64,000 bases of DNA, taken from NCBI GenBank assembly GCA_039798265.1, contig JBDKGH010000138.1:1-64000 (forward strand). The letters are read 5' to 3'. The notes below the pieces were generated by a model that was not told the DNA's origin, made no database searches, and saw only the letters and a program-made list of their open reading frames with translations. Positions 34,536-43,047 of this stretch are shown here, one piece after another. A program made the translations under genes and the position numbers. The DNA is from JBDKGH01 sp039798265 (lineage in GTDB: Bacteria; Bacteroidota; Bacteroidia; Flavobacteriales_D; Sanyastnellaceae). Each line of letters starts with the position of its first letter. The stretch's first letter is position 1.

Positions 34536-34898
34536 TTAAAGTTCGCGTTCTACTTCTTCCATGTACACCAAATCAACCGCCTCGTTCAAGGTTGGGGTGA
34601 TTTTAAGTACAGATTCTAGTTGAGAAATTTTGATCAATTTCATAACCGTTTCTTGAAGTCCACAAATCACAAAACTGCCATTAGAGTCGCGGCAAAGGCG
34701 ATTGGCAACAAGGATAGCGGACAAACCAGACGAGTCGATGTATCTGGTTTCAGATAAGTCCAGGATCATGTTTTTTTGACCTGATTTGTTGAGCATAACA
34801 ATCTCACTTTTCAATTCAGGTGCGTGAATAGCGTCCAATTTCTCGATTTTCGATTTGATCGCTACTACTTTATCTTTTTGTTCAACTTCGAACTTCAT
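34536..34898 (-). CDS. STAS-domain protein, anti-sigma-factor-antagonist type
   Basis: A 120-residue single STAS domain. The central RYIDSSGLSAI at about residues 61-71 includes the serine that in SpoIIAA/RsbV proteins is phosphorylated by an anti-sigma kinase. No partner kinase, PP2C phosphatase or alternative sigma gene lies nearby, so any partner-switch circuit must be completed elsewhere in the genome. The downstream gene on the strand encodes a T9SS cargo protein. In other flavobacteria a similar STAS gene sits just upstream of rnz, so its placement may be conserved without being functional. Confidence 0.85.
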   Translation of the reverse strand: MKFEVEQKDKVVAIKSKIEKLDAIHAPELKSEIVMLNKSGQKNMILDLSETRYIDSSGLSAILVANRLCRDSNGSFVICGLQETVMKLIKISQLESVLKITPTLNEAVDLVYMEEVEREL

Positions 34899-34987
34899 GA
34901 GTGGTCGGTTTTGGTCAAAAGTAATGAAATTTTCGGCAATTCAGGCCGAAAAGAGAGGAAGTGTCAACATTGAAATGTGAAATGGAC

Positions 34988-35941
34988 CTAAACGGCTCTG
35001 CGGCCTGGTATCATTTGGGCCAAAAGATAGATCACTGCCATACGCACCGCTACCCCATTTTCTACCTGATCCAAAATGATGCTTTGATCGCTGTCGGCCA
35101 CATCACTGGTAATCTCTACCCCACGGTTGATAGGACCTGGGTGCATAATTACGATCTTATGAGACAACGCTTCTAAACGTTCTTTATCAAGGCCAAACAG
35201 CATAGCATATTCTCTTAGACTTGGAAAATAACGCACGTTACTATCCTGACGTTCGAGCTGTATGCGAAGCATATTGGCCACATCGCACCACTCTAATGCT
35301 TTCATGAGGTCGTGCTCTACTTTTACTCCTAGCGAGCGAATGTGGCGAGGTATTAAGGTAGTTGGACCACATACCATCACCTCTGCACCCAATTTTTGTA
35401 GGCAATAGATATTGGATAAAGCTACTCGGCTATGCGTAATATCGCCCACGATGGCAATTTTCTTACCCTTCACAGATCCCAGCCGCTCACGAATGGAATA
35501 AGCATCTAACAGAGCTTGAGTGGGATGCTCGTGGGTGCCGTCACCAGCATTGATGATGGCGGCAGTCACTTTTTTACTTAAAAACTCAGCGGCTCCGGGC
35601 GAAGCGTGGCGCATTACCACCATATCCACTTTCATGGATAAGATGTTGTTCACGGTATCTACAAGGGTCTCGCCCTTTTTTACCGAAGATGCAGCGGCCG
35701 AAAAGTTGACTACATCAGCGCTCAATCTCTTTTCCGCCAATTCGAAGCTTAGTCTGGTGCGAGTTGAGTTTTCAAAAAATAAATTAGCAACGGTAATATC
35801 TCTAAGCGATGGAACCTTTTTAATCGGACGGCGCAATACTTCTTTGAATTCGTCGGCTTGAGAAAAAATAAGCTCAATATCCTGAGGGGTCAGGTGACGA
35901 ATGCCTAGAAGATGGCGTGTACTCAATTGTGGTTCTGTCAT
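34988..35941 (-). CDS. pyrB: Aspartate carbamoyltransferase catalytic subunit
   Basis: About 317 residues from the ATG at 35941. The enzyme joins carbamoyl phosphate and aspartate in pyrimidine synthesis. Motifs: STRTRLSFELA near 63 (carbamoyl-phosphate loop), a Ser-Lys pair in AAASSVKKGET, HPTQALLDA near 140, and HPGPINRGVE near 270. The start chosen overlaps the pyrR stop in an ATGA, which argues against the 19-codon extension (full of Arg/Lys) that begins at 35998. It forms a pyrR-pyrB operon. No regulatory subunit (pyrI) or dihydroorotase is next to it, as in class B/C-type enzymes with other partners. Confidence 0.95.
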   Translation of the reverse strand: MTEPQLSTRHLLGIRHLTPQDIELIFSQADEFKEVLRRPIKKVPSLRDITVANLFFENSTRTRLSFELAEKRLSADVVNFSAAASSVKKGETLVDTVNNILSMKVDMVVMRHASPGAAEFLSKKVTAAIINAGDGTHEHPTQALLDAYSIRERLGSVKGKKIAIVGDITHSRVALSNIYCLQKLGAEVMVCGPTTLIPRHIRSLGVKVEHDLMKALEWCDVANMLRIQLERQDSNVRYFPSLREYAMLFGLDKERLEALSHKIVIMHPGPINRGVEITSDVADSDQSIILDQVENGVAVRMAVIYLLAQMIPGRRAV

Positions 35942-36489
35942 TTTCCGGTGTCTTTTACCAATAATACTTGATCGGCTTTTCCGCCGTCTTTTTTCCACAT
36001 CACTTTTACCTTCTGATCGTCATAGCTATCTACGCTTTTTCCGATATAGTTAGGTTCAATGGGCAACTCGCGTGAGAAACGACGGTCGATAAGCACCAAC
36101 AATTCTACGTTCGATGGACGTCCGTGCTCCATCATGCATTCCAAGCCAGCTCTGATGGTGCGTCCTGTATAAAGAACATCATCTACTAACACCACTCGCT
36201 TATTATCTAGTGATACGGGGATGGAAGTGGGTTGGGCAATCAGTTGTTTTCCGGGAATACGGAAGTCGTCGCGATAAAATGTAGGGTCAATTACGCCGTA
36301 TTGGATGAGGCACTTGGGTTGAATCTGTGATAATTTCTCGACGATTTTTTCCGCCAAAAAAACTCCTCTCGGCTGTAAACCTAGGATCACAGTATTCTCA
36401 AATTGCTCATGATTTTCGATGAGTTGATGGCAGAGTCGGTTTAAAATTAAACCGAGCCATTTTTCATCGATGAGGATATGCGGTTGCAT
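35938..36489 (-). CDS. pyrR: PyrR bifunctional pyrimidine regulator/uracil phosphoribosyltransferase
   Basis: A 183-residue PRTase-fold protein with the PRPP loop VVLVDDVLYTGRTIRAGL at about residues 94-111 and the PyrR-type N-terminus (LGLQPRGVFLAEKI). In Gram-positive bacteria PyrR binds pyr mRNA leaders and attenuates transcription. Its RNA role in Bacteroidota is not established, and I see no PyrR-type attenuator in the roughly 95 bases upstream. It could work as a uracil salvage enzyme or regulator. The stop overlaps the pyrB start by four bases, so the two are translationally coupled. Confidence 0.92.
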   Translation of the reverse strand: MQPHILIDEKWLGLILNRLCHQLIENHEQFENTVILGLQPRGVFLAEKIVEKLSQIQPKCLIQYGVIDPTFYRDDFRIPGKQLIAQPTSIPVSLDNKRVVLVDDVLYTGRTIRAGLECMMEHGRPSNVELLVLIDRRFSRELPIEPNYIGKSVDSYDDQKVKVMWKKDGGKADQVLLVKDTGK

Positions 36490-36592
36490 TGGGGCACAAA
36501 TATAAAGGTGAATGTTGTATTGGCCAATTTTTGTTGTTCACTCGTTTATTCCAATGTTTTAACCTAAAATTGTTACTTAAATACTGTTGTCT

Positions 36593-39016
36593 ATGAAGTG
36601 GTTGAAGCGCATTGTGATTGCCTTACTGATAATCTTGGTATTAGTAAGTGTCGGAAGTTATATGTGGTTGAAGTCTTCCGCACCGGAATACGCAGGCAAT
36701 TTGCAACTTCCGGGATTGACCGATAAGGTTGAAGCTCGTTTTGACGAATATGGTGTGCCACACATTCAAGCGCAAAATAAACACGACTTGTATCTGACTT
36801 TTGGTTACCTGCATGCGCAAGACCGCTTGTTTCAAATGGAAATGATGCGAAGAGCAGGATCGGGAACCTTAGCGGAAATCATAGGACAAAAAATGATCAA
36901 AGTGGATCGCATGTTCCGAACCATGGGCCTTCCAGAATATGCGATCAAAAGCGAACAACAACTGAGAGAACACGCCTCGCCTGAATTAATCAACGACCTA
37001 GAAGCTTATTTGAAAGGTGTCAACTATTTTTTGAATAACGGCCCTACTCCTCCCGAATTTTCCATCATTGGAATTCCTAAAAAAGATTTTACGATTGTAG
37101 ATATGTTCTACATCACAGGAGCCATGAGTTTTAGTTTTTCCCAGGCGCAAAAAACAGAGCCGGTAATCGATTTTGTGGCGAAACAATGGGGACAAAACTA
37201 TCTCGAAGACTTGGCCTTGTACCACGATCCAAACGAAAGCTTCATGCGCTCTTTCGACTCGGTGGCCATTCCCCTTACTCCTACAGTTACCGCCAATGCT
37301 AATAAATTCAATGAATCTCTAGTAGCCATGACTGAATTCATGGCGGCGATAGAACATGAGTTGCCGTTTGCCCCGTTAGAAGGTAGCAATAGTTGGGTAG
37401 TAAGTGGAAAGAAAACAAAAAGTGGAAAAGTCATTTTTTGTAATGACACACATATTGGCTACATGCTCCCGCAAACGTGGTATGAGGCCCATTTGAATTG
37501 TCCCGGATTTGAATTGTATGGGCATTTCTTAGGAGGGGTTCCGTTCGCATTAGTAGGAAGAAACCAGCACTTGTCATGGGGAGTTACCATGCTCGAAAAT
37601 GATGACATGGACTTTTTTGCCGAAACCATCAAAGACAATAAAATTCTTCATAAAGGAGAATGGAAGACTTTGCGAACACGCCAGGAAATAATCCATGTTA
37701 AAGGTCAAGAAGATACCACCTTGATCATTTCAGAAGGTCCGCATGGTCCTATTATTAATGGTGCTTTTGACGGAATGTCAGGCTCTGCTCCTATTTCAAT
37801 CTGGTGGACTTATACTCAAAAAGACAACTATACTGTTGATGCATTTTATGGCATGAACAACGCGGTGACGATGGAGCAATTCGAAAGTCAGCTCGCGCAA
37901 GTGCATTCGCCTGGTTTAAATTTAAACTACGGTGATGAAAAGGGCAATATAGCTTGGTGGGCAACCGGTCAATTGGTGAAGCGACCAAGGCATGTGAATT
38001 CATGGACCATACTCGACGGTGCATCAGGTAATGATGATCCTTTAGGGTTTTATTCTTTTGAAGAAAATCCACGTTGCATTAATCCATCATGGGGCTATAT
38101 CTACAGTGCTAACGATTGGCCACAACAGTTTGATAGCATTTGGTATCCGGGGTATTATAAGCCACAATGCAGAGCCGACCGGATTAGACAACTTATCGAA
38201 AGCAGATCAGATTGGGATGCAGAGAATATTCAATCGGTGATGATTGATATAGTCAATTCATCCGACTCGAATAATATGCAAACATTTTTAGCGGAACTAA
38301 AAGAAAGCAAAGTGTTTGAAGAGGCTAAAAACACTTACAAATGGGAAGAAGTGATGAATTGGGATGGCACATACGATACCAAATCTGCTGGTCCAACTAT
38401 TTATAACTTCATGCTTTATCATGTTATGCGCGAAGCTTGTGCCGATGAAATGGGAGAAAAACGATTCGAATTATTTTTGGGTACACATCAAATTCAGCGC
38501 GCTGCTAATAAGCTGGTTCTAAACTACAACAGCAAATGGTGGGATGATGTGCACACGCCCGTAAGAGAAACAAGACGGGATATCATTGAACGCGCCTTTT
38601 TGAAGGTCAATCAGATCTTATCCAACGAATATGGCGAAAACCCCAAAGTGTGGTTTTGGGAAAAAGCTTGTCAATTGGAGCTGAAGCATCCATTAGGTGA
38701 AGTGGCATTGTTTCGTCCATTTTTCAATGACGGACCAAAAGGTGTTTATGGTGGAAATGAAACCATACTGCAAGCGGGTTACAAAATGGATAGCGTGCCT
38801 CCTTTGAAAGTTTACTTTGGTTCTCAGATGAGAATTATAGTTGACTTTGCAGAAGTACGAAAAGGATGGAACATAGCCCCTTCTGGGCAAAGTGGTCATT
38901 TGATGAGTGAGCATTACGATGATCAAGTAGAACGTTATAGAAATCGCGAGTTCAGACGTCAGACTATGGATATGAAGGAATTAGAAAAAATGGAGCCCTT
39001 TGTTTTTACACCTTGA
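36593..39016 (+). CDS. Penicillin acylase family Ntn-hydrolase, membrane-anchored
   Basis: About 807 residues from the ATG at 36593. The N-terminal helix (IVIALLIILVLVSVGSYMWL, residues 7-26) reads as an uncleaved anchor or signal. The alpha chain contains GYLHAQDRLFQMEMMRRAGSG, and the cleavage site is in EGSNSWVVSG: the Ser after Gly becomes the N-terminal nucleophile of the beta chain after self-cleavage, near residue 263. The beta chain includes the family motifs GRNQHLSWGVT and an NxxD-type acidic cluster. Substrates may be N-acyl amino acids, acyl-homoserine lactones (quorum quenching) or beta-lactams; the sequence does not tell which. It is a monocistronic unit followed by the helicase gene. 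Confidence 0.93.
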   Translation: MKWLKRIVIALLIILVLVSVGSYMWLKSSAPEYAGNLQLPGLTDKVEARFDEYGVPHIQAQNKHDLYLTFGYLHAQDRLFQMEMMRRAGSGTLAEIIGQKMIKVDRMFRTMGLPEYAIKSEQQLREHASPELINDLEAYLKGVNYFLNNGPTPPEFSIIGIPKKDFTIVDMFYITGAMSFSFSQAQKTEPVIDFVAKQWGQNYLEDLALYHDPNESFMRSFDSVAIPLTPTVTANANKFNESLVAMTEFMAAIEHELPFAPLEGSNSWVVSGKKTKSGKVIFCNDTHIGYMLPQTWYEAHLNCPGFELYGHFLGGVPFALVGRNQHLSWGVTMLENDDMDFFAETIKDNKILHKGEWKTLRTRQEIIHVKGQEDTTLIISEGPHGPIINGAFDGMSGSAPISIWWTYTQKDNYTVDAFYGMNNAVTMEQFESQLAQVHSPGLNLNYGDEKGNIAWWATGQLVKRPRHVNSWTILDGASGNDDPLGFYSFEENPRCINPSWGYIYSANDWPQQFDSIWYPGYYKPQCRADRIRQLIESRSDWDAENIQSVMIDIVNSSDSNNMQTFLAELKESKVFEEAKNTYKWEEVMNWDGTYDTKSAGPTIYNFMLYHVMREACADEMGEKRFELFLGTHQIQRAANKLVLNYNSKWWDDVHTPVRETRRDIIERAFLKVNQILSNEYGENPKVWFWEKACQLELKHPLGEVALFRPFFNDGPKGVYGGNETILQAGYKMDSVPPLKVYFGSQMRIIVDFAEVRKGWNIAPSGQSGHLMSEHYDDQVERYRNREFRRQTMDMKELEKMEPFVFTP

Positions 39017-39083
39017 GTGTTAAGAATGCACAGGTGTTAATAAGAGTTGACATTCTTTTGGCCTAAAAGCACAAAAGAGAGGC

Positions 39084-39091
39084 TATTTTTG
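39084..39091 (+). promoter_or_regulatory. -7 element of the helicase gene
   Basis: Exact TATTTTTG with TTTG 23 bases upstream (39057-39060). It supports the ATG at 39113 as the real start, giving a leader of about 15 bases. Confidence 0.5.
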
Positions 39092-39112
39092 CCCGTTTTT
39101 ACACGCAGCCTC

Positions 39113-40630
39113 ATGACGCTTGAAACCGCAGAGTATTTGGATTTTAATGAAGGGAAGAAGCTCTACGATTACCAAGTAGATGCCCTGGAAAAAATCTTCG
39201 AGCGTATCCGGAAGTACCCGGTGAAGTACAATCTGTGCTTTCAATTGCCAACTGGCGGAGGTAAAACGGTAATTTTCTCAGAGATATCACGCCGATTCAT
39301 TAAAGAAACGGGCAAAAAGGTTTTGATCTTAACCCACCGTGTGGAGTTGTTAGCTCAAACAAGCCGTATGCTTGATGACTTCAAGGTGAAAAATAAAGTG
39401 ATTGTTAGCAAGGTAAAAACCTTGCCCGATGAGGCCGATTATGATTGTTTTGTGGCCATGGTCGAAACACTCAATAACCGTCTGCGTGACGATAAAATTG
39501 AGTTTGATAATCTTGGGCTGATCATTGTCGATGAAGCTCACTACAACTCTTTCCGTAAGTTATTCAAGTGGTTTGATAACCATATCATTTTGGGGGTGAC
39601 CGCTACTCCACTCAGCAGCAACATTCGATTACCGCTCAATGAAAACTACCACGAATTGATTGTGGGAGAAAGTATTTCCAATCTTGTAGATAAGAAATTC
39701 TTGTCGCGAGCTACTACTTACAGTTACGATGTGAGTTTGCATTCGTTGAAGATTGGTATCAATGGTGATTACACCGTTAGTAGTTCCGAAAAATTGTATG
39801 GAAATTTTTTCATGCAAGAAAAGCTTTTGTATGCCTATGAGCAGAAAGCGAAAGGAACCAAAACGTTGATTTTCAATAATGGTATTAATACCTCCAAGCA
39901 AGTGCAAGCGATGTTTCAAGAAGCTGGCTATGAGTGCAAGCACTTGGACAATACGCACAATGAGCAGGAGCGAAAAGATATTTTGGAATGGTTTAGAAAA
40001 AAGAAGGATGCCATTCTCAGTTCGGTTTCCATTCTTACAACTGGCTTCGATGAACCTACGGTAGAAACCATCATATTGAACAGAGCGACCAAATCATTGA
40101 CGCTATACCATCAGATGATTGGTCGTGGATCGCGCGTTATTCCTGGAAAAACAGAGTTCAACGTTATCGATTTAGGAAACAACGCACGCCGATTTGGATT
40201 GTGGGAAAGCTACATTGATTGGCAAGACATATTTGCTCACCCGAATGCCTACATTGAAACGATCATCAGCGATGAGCAGATGGAGCGTGAGATGAAGTAC
40301 GAAATGCCTGATGAGGTAAGGGAAAAGTTTAAAAACTCACCTGTTATCGATTTCAACATTAAGGATGAGTATGTCAATATGATGCGCCAAGGTCTAAAGG
40401 CAAAAGAAGTGCTGAATAAGTCTATCAAACAGCACGCGATGATCATCCGAGAGAATGCGGATGACTTCTTTGATGCACTTGATTTGATGAAAATCTTAGA
40501 ACCAGACATCAAAAGTCGTCTAAAGGAATATAGCTATTGCATTTCCAAAAGCACGGATAGCTATTTGGAGTGGCTCAGGGAGGAGTACACTCGAAAATTA
40601 AGAATGGAAGTTAGAGCACTGTACGACTAA
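39113..40630 (+). CDS. DEAD/DEAH-type helicase (restriction-helicase/SSL2-like)
   Basis: About 505 residues from the ATG at 39113. Superfamily 2 motifs are in order: Q-like YDYQVDAL, Walker A PTGGGKT (near residue 48), VDEAHYN (motif II), VTATP (motif III), then in the second RecA lobe LTTGFDEPTVETIIL (motif V) and QMIGRGSRV (motif VI). It resembles the helicase subunit of type III restriction systems and SSL2-like proteins, but has no nuclease domain and no methylase gene nearby. The C-terminal 130 residues are helical and charged, with no recognised domain. Probably a repair or RNA/DNA remodelling enzyme. Confidence 0.9.
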   Translation: MTLETAEYLDFNEGKKLYDYQVDALEKIFERIRKYPVKYNLCFQLPTGGGKTVIFSEISRRFIKETGKKVLILTHRVELLAQTSRMLDDFKVKNKVIVSKVKTLPDEADYDCFVAMVETLNNRLRDDKIEFDNLGLIIVDEAHYNSFRKLFKWFDNHIILGVTATPLSSNIRLPLNENYHELIVGESISNLVDKKFLSRATTYSYDVSLHSLKIGINGDYTVSSSEKLYGNFFMQEKLLYAYEQKAKGTKTLIFNNGINTSKQVQAMFQEAGYECKHLDNTHNEQERKDILEWFRKKKDAILSSVSILTTGFDEPTVETIILNRATKSLTLYHQMIGRGSRVIPGKTEFNVIDLGNNARRFGLWESYIDWQDIFAHPNAYIETIISDEQMEREMKYEMPDEVREKFKNSPVIDFNIKDEYVNMMRQGLKAKEVLNKSIKQHAMIIRENADDFFDALDLMKILEPDIKSRLKEYSYCISKSTDSYLEWLREEYTRKLRMEVRALYD

Positions 40631-40703
40631 AAATTAGTTTTTTTCGTTCTGTGTTTTAGGATACATTCGTATCAACAACCACGCAAGAAAAATAGGGAAA
40701 GAA

Positions 40704-41114
40704 ATGAAAATCAAGACGGACAACATTTTTCAAATCACGGAAGTAGAAGCTTCGATTTCAGAAGTATACAAGGCTTTAGTTGATGAAAAACTTCATGCTA
40801 AATTCACGGGGATGACCGCTAAAATTGACGCTCAAGTAGGTGGTCATTTTGATACTACAGATGGTGAAAGTTATGGTTATTTTGTTCACCTTATGGAAAA
40901 CAAAAAAATCGTTCAGGCATGGTCGCACAAACAATTTGATCCTGGAACATACACCATCGTAGACATCGATCTCGAAGAAACGGAAACAGGCACGCGCATC
41001 AACTTTAATCATATTGGTGTTCCTGAGCAACACAGCGGATGGCTTACTGAAGGATGGAAAAGAATTTATTGGAATCCTCTGAAGGAATTCCTAGAAGAGA
41101 AAGTGACTCACTAA
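40704..41114 (+). CDS. SRPBCC/START-like (AHSA1-type) domain protein
   Basis: A 136-residue protein with the SRPBCC fold: VEASISEVYKALVDEKLHAKFTGMTA at about 12-37 (first strand and two helices), a GGHFDT turn near 48, then antiparallel strands to WLTEGWKRIYWNPLKEFLEE, the long C-terminal helix with the typical GW near 115. AHSA1-like proteins bind hydrophobic ligands or the chaperone Hsp90; the ligand here is unknown. A -7-like TACATTCG is at 40662-40669 upstream, and a terminator hairpin lies 24 bases after the stop. Confidence 0.85.
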   Translation: MKIKTDNIFQITEVEASISEVYKALVDEKLHAKFTGMTAKIDAQVGGHFDTTDGESYGYFVHLMENKKIVQAWSHKQFDPGTYTIVDIDLEETETGTRINFNHIGVPEQHSGWLTEGWKRIYWNPLKEFLEEKVTH

Positions 41115-41137
41115 AAAAATAACATTATTTTTTTTCA

Positions 41138-41158
41138 GGGACGGAAGTCCCTTTTTTT
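41138..41158 (+). terminator. Intrinsic terminator after the SRPBCC gene
   Basis: A five-bp GC-rich stem GGGAC/GTCCC with a GGAA loop is followed by seven T. It ends 20 bases before the next start codon. Confidence 0.8.
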
Positions 41159-41178
41159 ATTTGCAGCAAATTACCACC

Positions 41179-42009
41179 ATGACTAAATTTTACTTATTTG
41201 TTGTGTCGTTTGGGCTTACCTGTTCTGCCATTGCTCAAATTCCAAATGCGTCCTTCGAAGATTGGACCGCCGGCAACCCGAATGGCTGGGAAGTTTCGAA
41301 TCAAGCTCCTCTCCTAGTTACAGTGAGTCAATCAACAGATGCACAAGCAGGAACGAGTTCAGCTAACTTGACGGTTTCTTCTTTTCAAGGTTTGGTTATT
41401 GGCGGAGCTATGACTGCAACTAACTTCCCTATTACGATTGAACCAGTCACCTTCATATTCTGGTATAAAGCCAGTTTCGATCAGGGTGATATGTTTACTG
41501 TGGCAGCGGAAGTTGATGATGCAAATGGTGCCGTGCTAACAGGAACAGCAACAATTTCAACTAATTCAAATGTGTGGACCATGTATGTATTGAGCTTGGA
41601 TGAGTTAAATACGAATTCGCCTACTTTGGGTAATATCACTTTTTTCACGCAAGGTCCGGATGGTGATATTTTCAGCGTGCATCCAAATACAAGCATATAC
41701 ATTGATGACATTTCCTTTGGCTATATCGTGAATACGGAAGAAGTGAATGCCGACCTTACTATTCAATCGGTCTACCCTAACCCCTCTAATGATTTTGCTT
41801 ATGTACAATACGCAAACCCAACACCTTCAAAAGTGAGAGTGGAAATTTTTGATTTGTCGGGCAAGTGTGTAGCTGTTCCCTTTAATGCGAATCAAGCCAG
41901 TGGAAATTATCGAGTAGAACTCCCGATTGAGATGTTGTCATCAGGACTTTACACTTGTCGAGTTACGTCGGAAACGGCAACTGTATCCTCCACATTTGTG
42001 GTGGAGTAA
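41179..42009 (+). CDS. Secreted protein with T9SS sorting domain, PCMD-like N-terminus
   Basis: About 276 residues from the ATG at 41179 (a TTG six codons earlier is rejected). The signal peptide ends near SAIAQ (residue 20). The mature N-terminus IPNASFEDWTAGNPNGWEVSN is the opening of a carbohydrate-binding-like galactose-binding jelly-roll seen in many Bacteroidota surface proteins, and a single beta-rich domain follows to about residue 190. The C-terminal 80 residues are a type A sorting domain (VYPNPSNDFAYVQYANP, LSGKCVAVPF, STFVVE at the end). A putative carbohydrate-binding surface protein. Its stop lies three bases from the stop of convergent tsaD. Confidence 0.83.
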   Translation: MTKFYLFVVSFGLTCSAIAQIPNASFEDWTAGNPNGWEVSNQAPLLVTVSQSTDAQAGTSSANLTVSSFQGLVIGGAMTATNFPITIEPVTFIFWYKASFDQGDMFTVAAEVDDANGAVLTGTATISTNSNVWTMYVLSLDELNTNSPTLGNITFFTQGPDGDIFSVHPNTSIYIDDISFGYIVNTEEVNADLTIQSVYPNPSNDFAYVQYANPTPSKVRVEIFDLSGKCVAVPFNANQASGNYRVELPIEMLSSGLYTCRVTSETATVSSTFVVE

Positions 42010-42012
42010 TAT

Positions 42013-43047
42013 TTAATTAGAGAGATCAATATTCAAGCGCGTGAGCGGTGCAGCATTGAGGGGTAAAAAATCTTTTCTTTCCCATTTATAGAAGGCTGAA
42101 ATACCAATCATAGCTGCGTTGTCAGTACAATATTCAAATGGCGGGATAAATGACCGCCATTTGTTTTTTTCACACATTTCTTGAAAGCGCATGCGCAATT
42201 CACTATTGGCCGAGACGCCACCCGCTAATCCTATTTGAGTAAATCCATTCTCTGCTGCAGCTTTTTCGGTTACTTTTAGCAAATAACTGATAATTGTGTG
42301 CTGAAAAGAGGCGCAGATATCATTCATGTTTTTTTGAATGAAATCGGGATCGTTCGCTACTTCCTTTTGGAGAAAATAAAGTAAGCTCGTTTTTAATCCT
42401 GAAAAGCTAAATTGATAGTGATTTAATTGAGGCACCGCAAATTTGAATCGTTTGGGGTCGCCCATTTTCGCCAATTTATCTACTTGCGGCCCGCCAGGAT
42501 AGGGTAATCCCAGAACTTTTGCGGACTTATCGAAAGCTTCACCTGCAGCATCATCGAGCGTTTGACCGATGATTTTTAATTGATAGTCTTCATTCACAGA
42601 AACCAGTTGCGTGTGTCCTCCACTTACTGTTAAGCACAAAAAAGGTGTTCCTGGTACGTTTGAGTCGTTGGTGTTTTCAATAAAATGAGCCATTACATGA
42701 GCTTCCATATGGTTCACTCCAATTAGCGGCTTTGCTAAGGTCAATGCCATGCTTTTCGCGAAGGCTGTTCCCACATGAAGAGAGCCCATTAGTCCAGGAC
42801 CTTGGGTAAAGGCTATGGCATCAAGGTCTGTGCTTTTAATACCTGCCTGCCTCAGGGCTTCACTAACCACGGGGACAATATTGCTTTGATGGGCGCGGCT
42901 TGCCAACTCAGGAACTACTCCACCAAACTTTTCATGAATGGCTTGTCCGGCCACAACGTTAGAAAGAACGCGTTTGCCCGACATAACTGCAGCCGATGTA
43001 TCATCGCAACTGCTTTCAATGGATAAAATGATTGGAGTATGGTTCAT
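42013..43047 (-). CDS. tsaD: tRNA N6-adenosine threonylcarbamoyltransferase TsaD
   Basis: A 344-residue ASKHA-fold enzyme that attaches the threonylcarbamoyl group to A37 of ANN-decoding tRNAs, working with TsaB and TsaE. Key motifs: IESSCDDTSAAV at 10-21, the metal-binding HMEAHVMAH near 115 (HxxxH), the SGGHTQLV turn near 143, and the late GGVSANSELR and CTDNAAMIG. The ApbE-like gene upstream overlaps its start by four bases (ATGA type), so the two are cotranscribed. tsaB and tsaE are not in this window. Confidence 0.97.
   Translation of the reverse strand: MNHTPIILSIESSCDDTSAAVMSGKRVLSNVVAGQAIHEKFGGVVPELASRAHQSNIVPVVSEALRQAGIKSTDLDAIAFTQGPGLMGSLHVGTAFAKSMALTLAKPLIGVNHMEAHVMAHFIENTNDSNVPGTPFLCLTVSGGHTQLVSVNEDYQLKIIGQTLDDAAGEAFDKSAKVLGLPYPGGPQVDKLAKMGDPKRFKFAVPQLNHYQFSFSGLKTSLLYFLQKEVANDPDFIQKNMNDICASFQHTIISYLLKVTEKAAAENGFTQIGLAGGVSANSELRMRFQEMCEKNKWRSFIPPFEYCTDNAAMIGISAFYKWERKDFLPLNAAPLTRLNIDLSN

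Noticed and set aside
36490..36592. PyrR-binding attenuator upstream of pyrR
   Set aside because: I see no anti-antiterminator stem or terminator hairpin in the leader; the region reads as an ordinary divergent promoter spacer.
39629..39958. Minus-strand open frame within the helicase gene
   Set aside because: Antisense shadow without recognisable protein features.
39113..40630. Helicase as part of a restriction or defence system
   Set aside because: No methylase, nuclease domain or other defence gene lies beside it; flanking genes are housekeeping.
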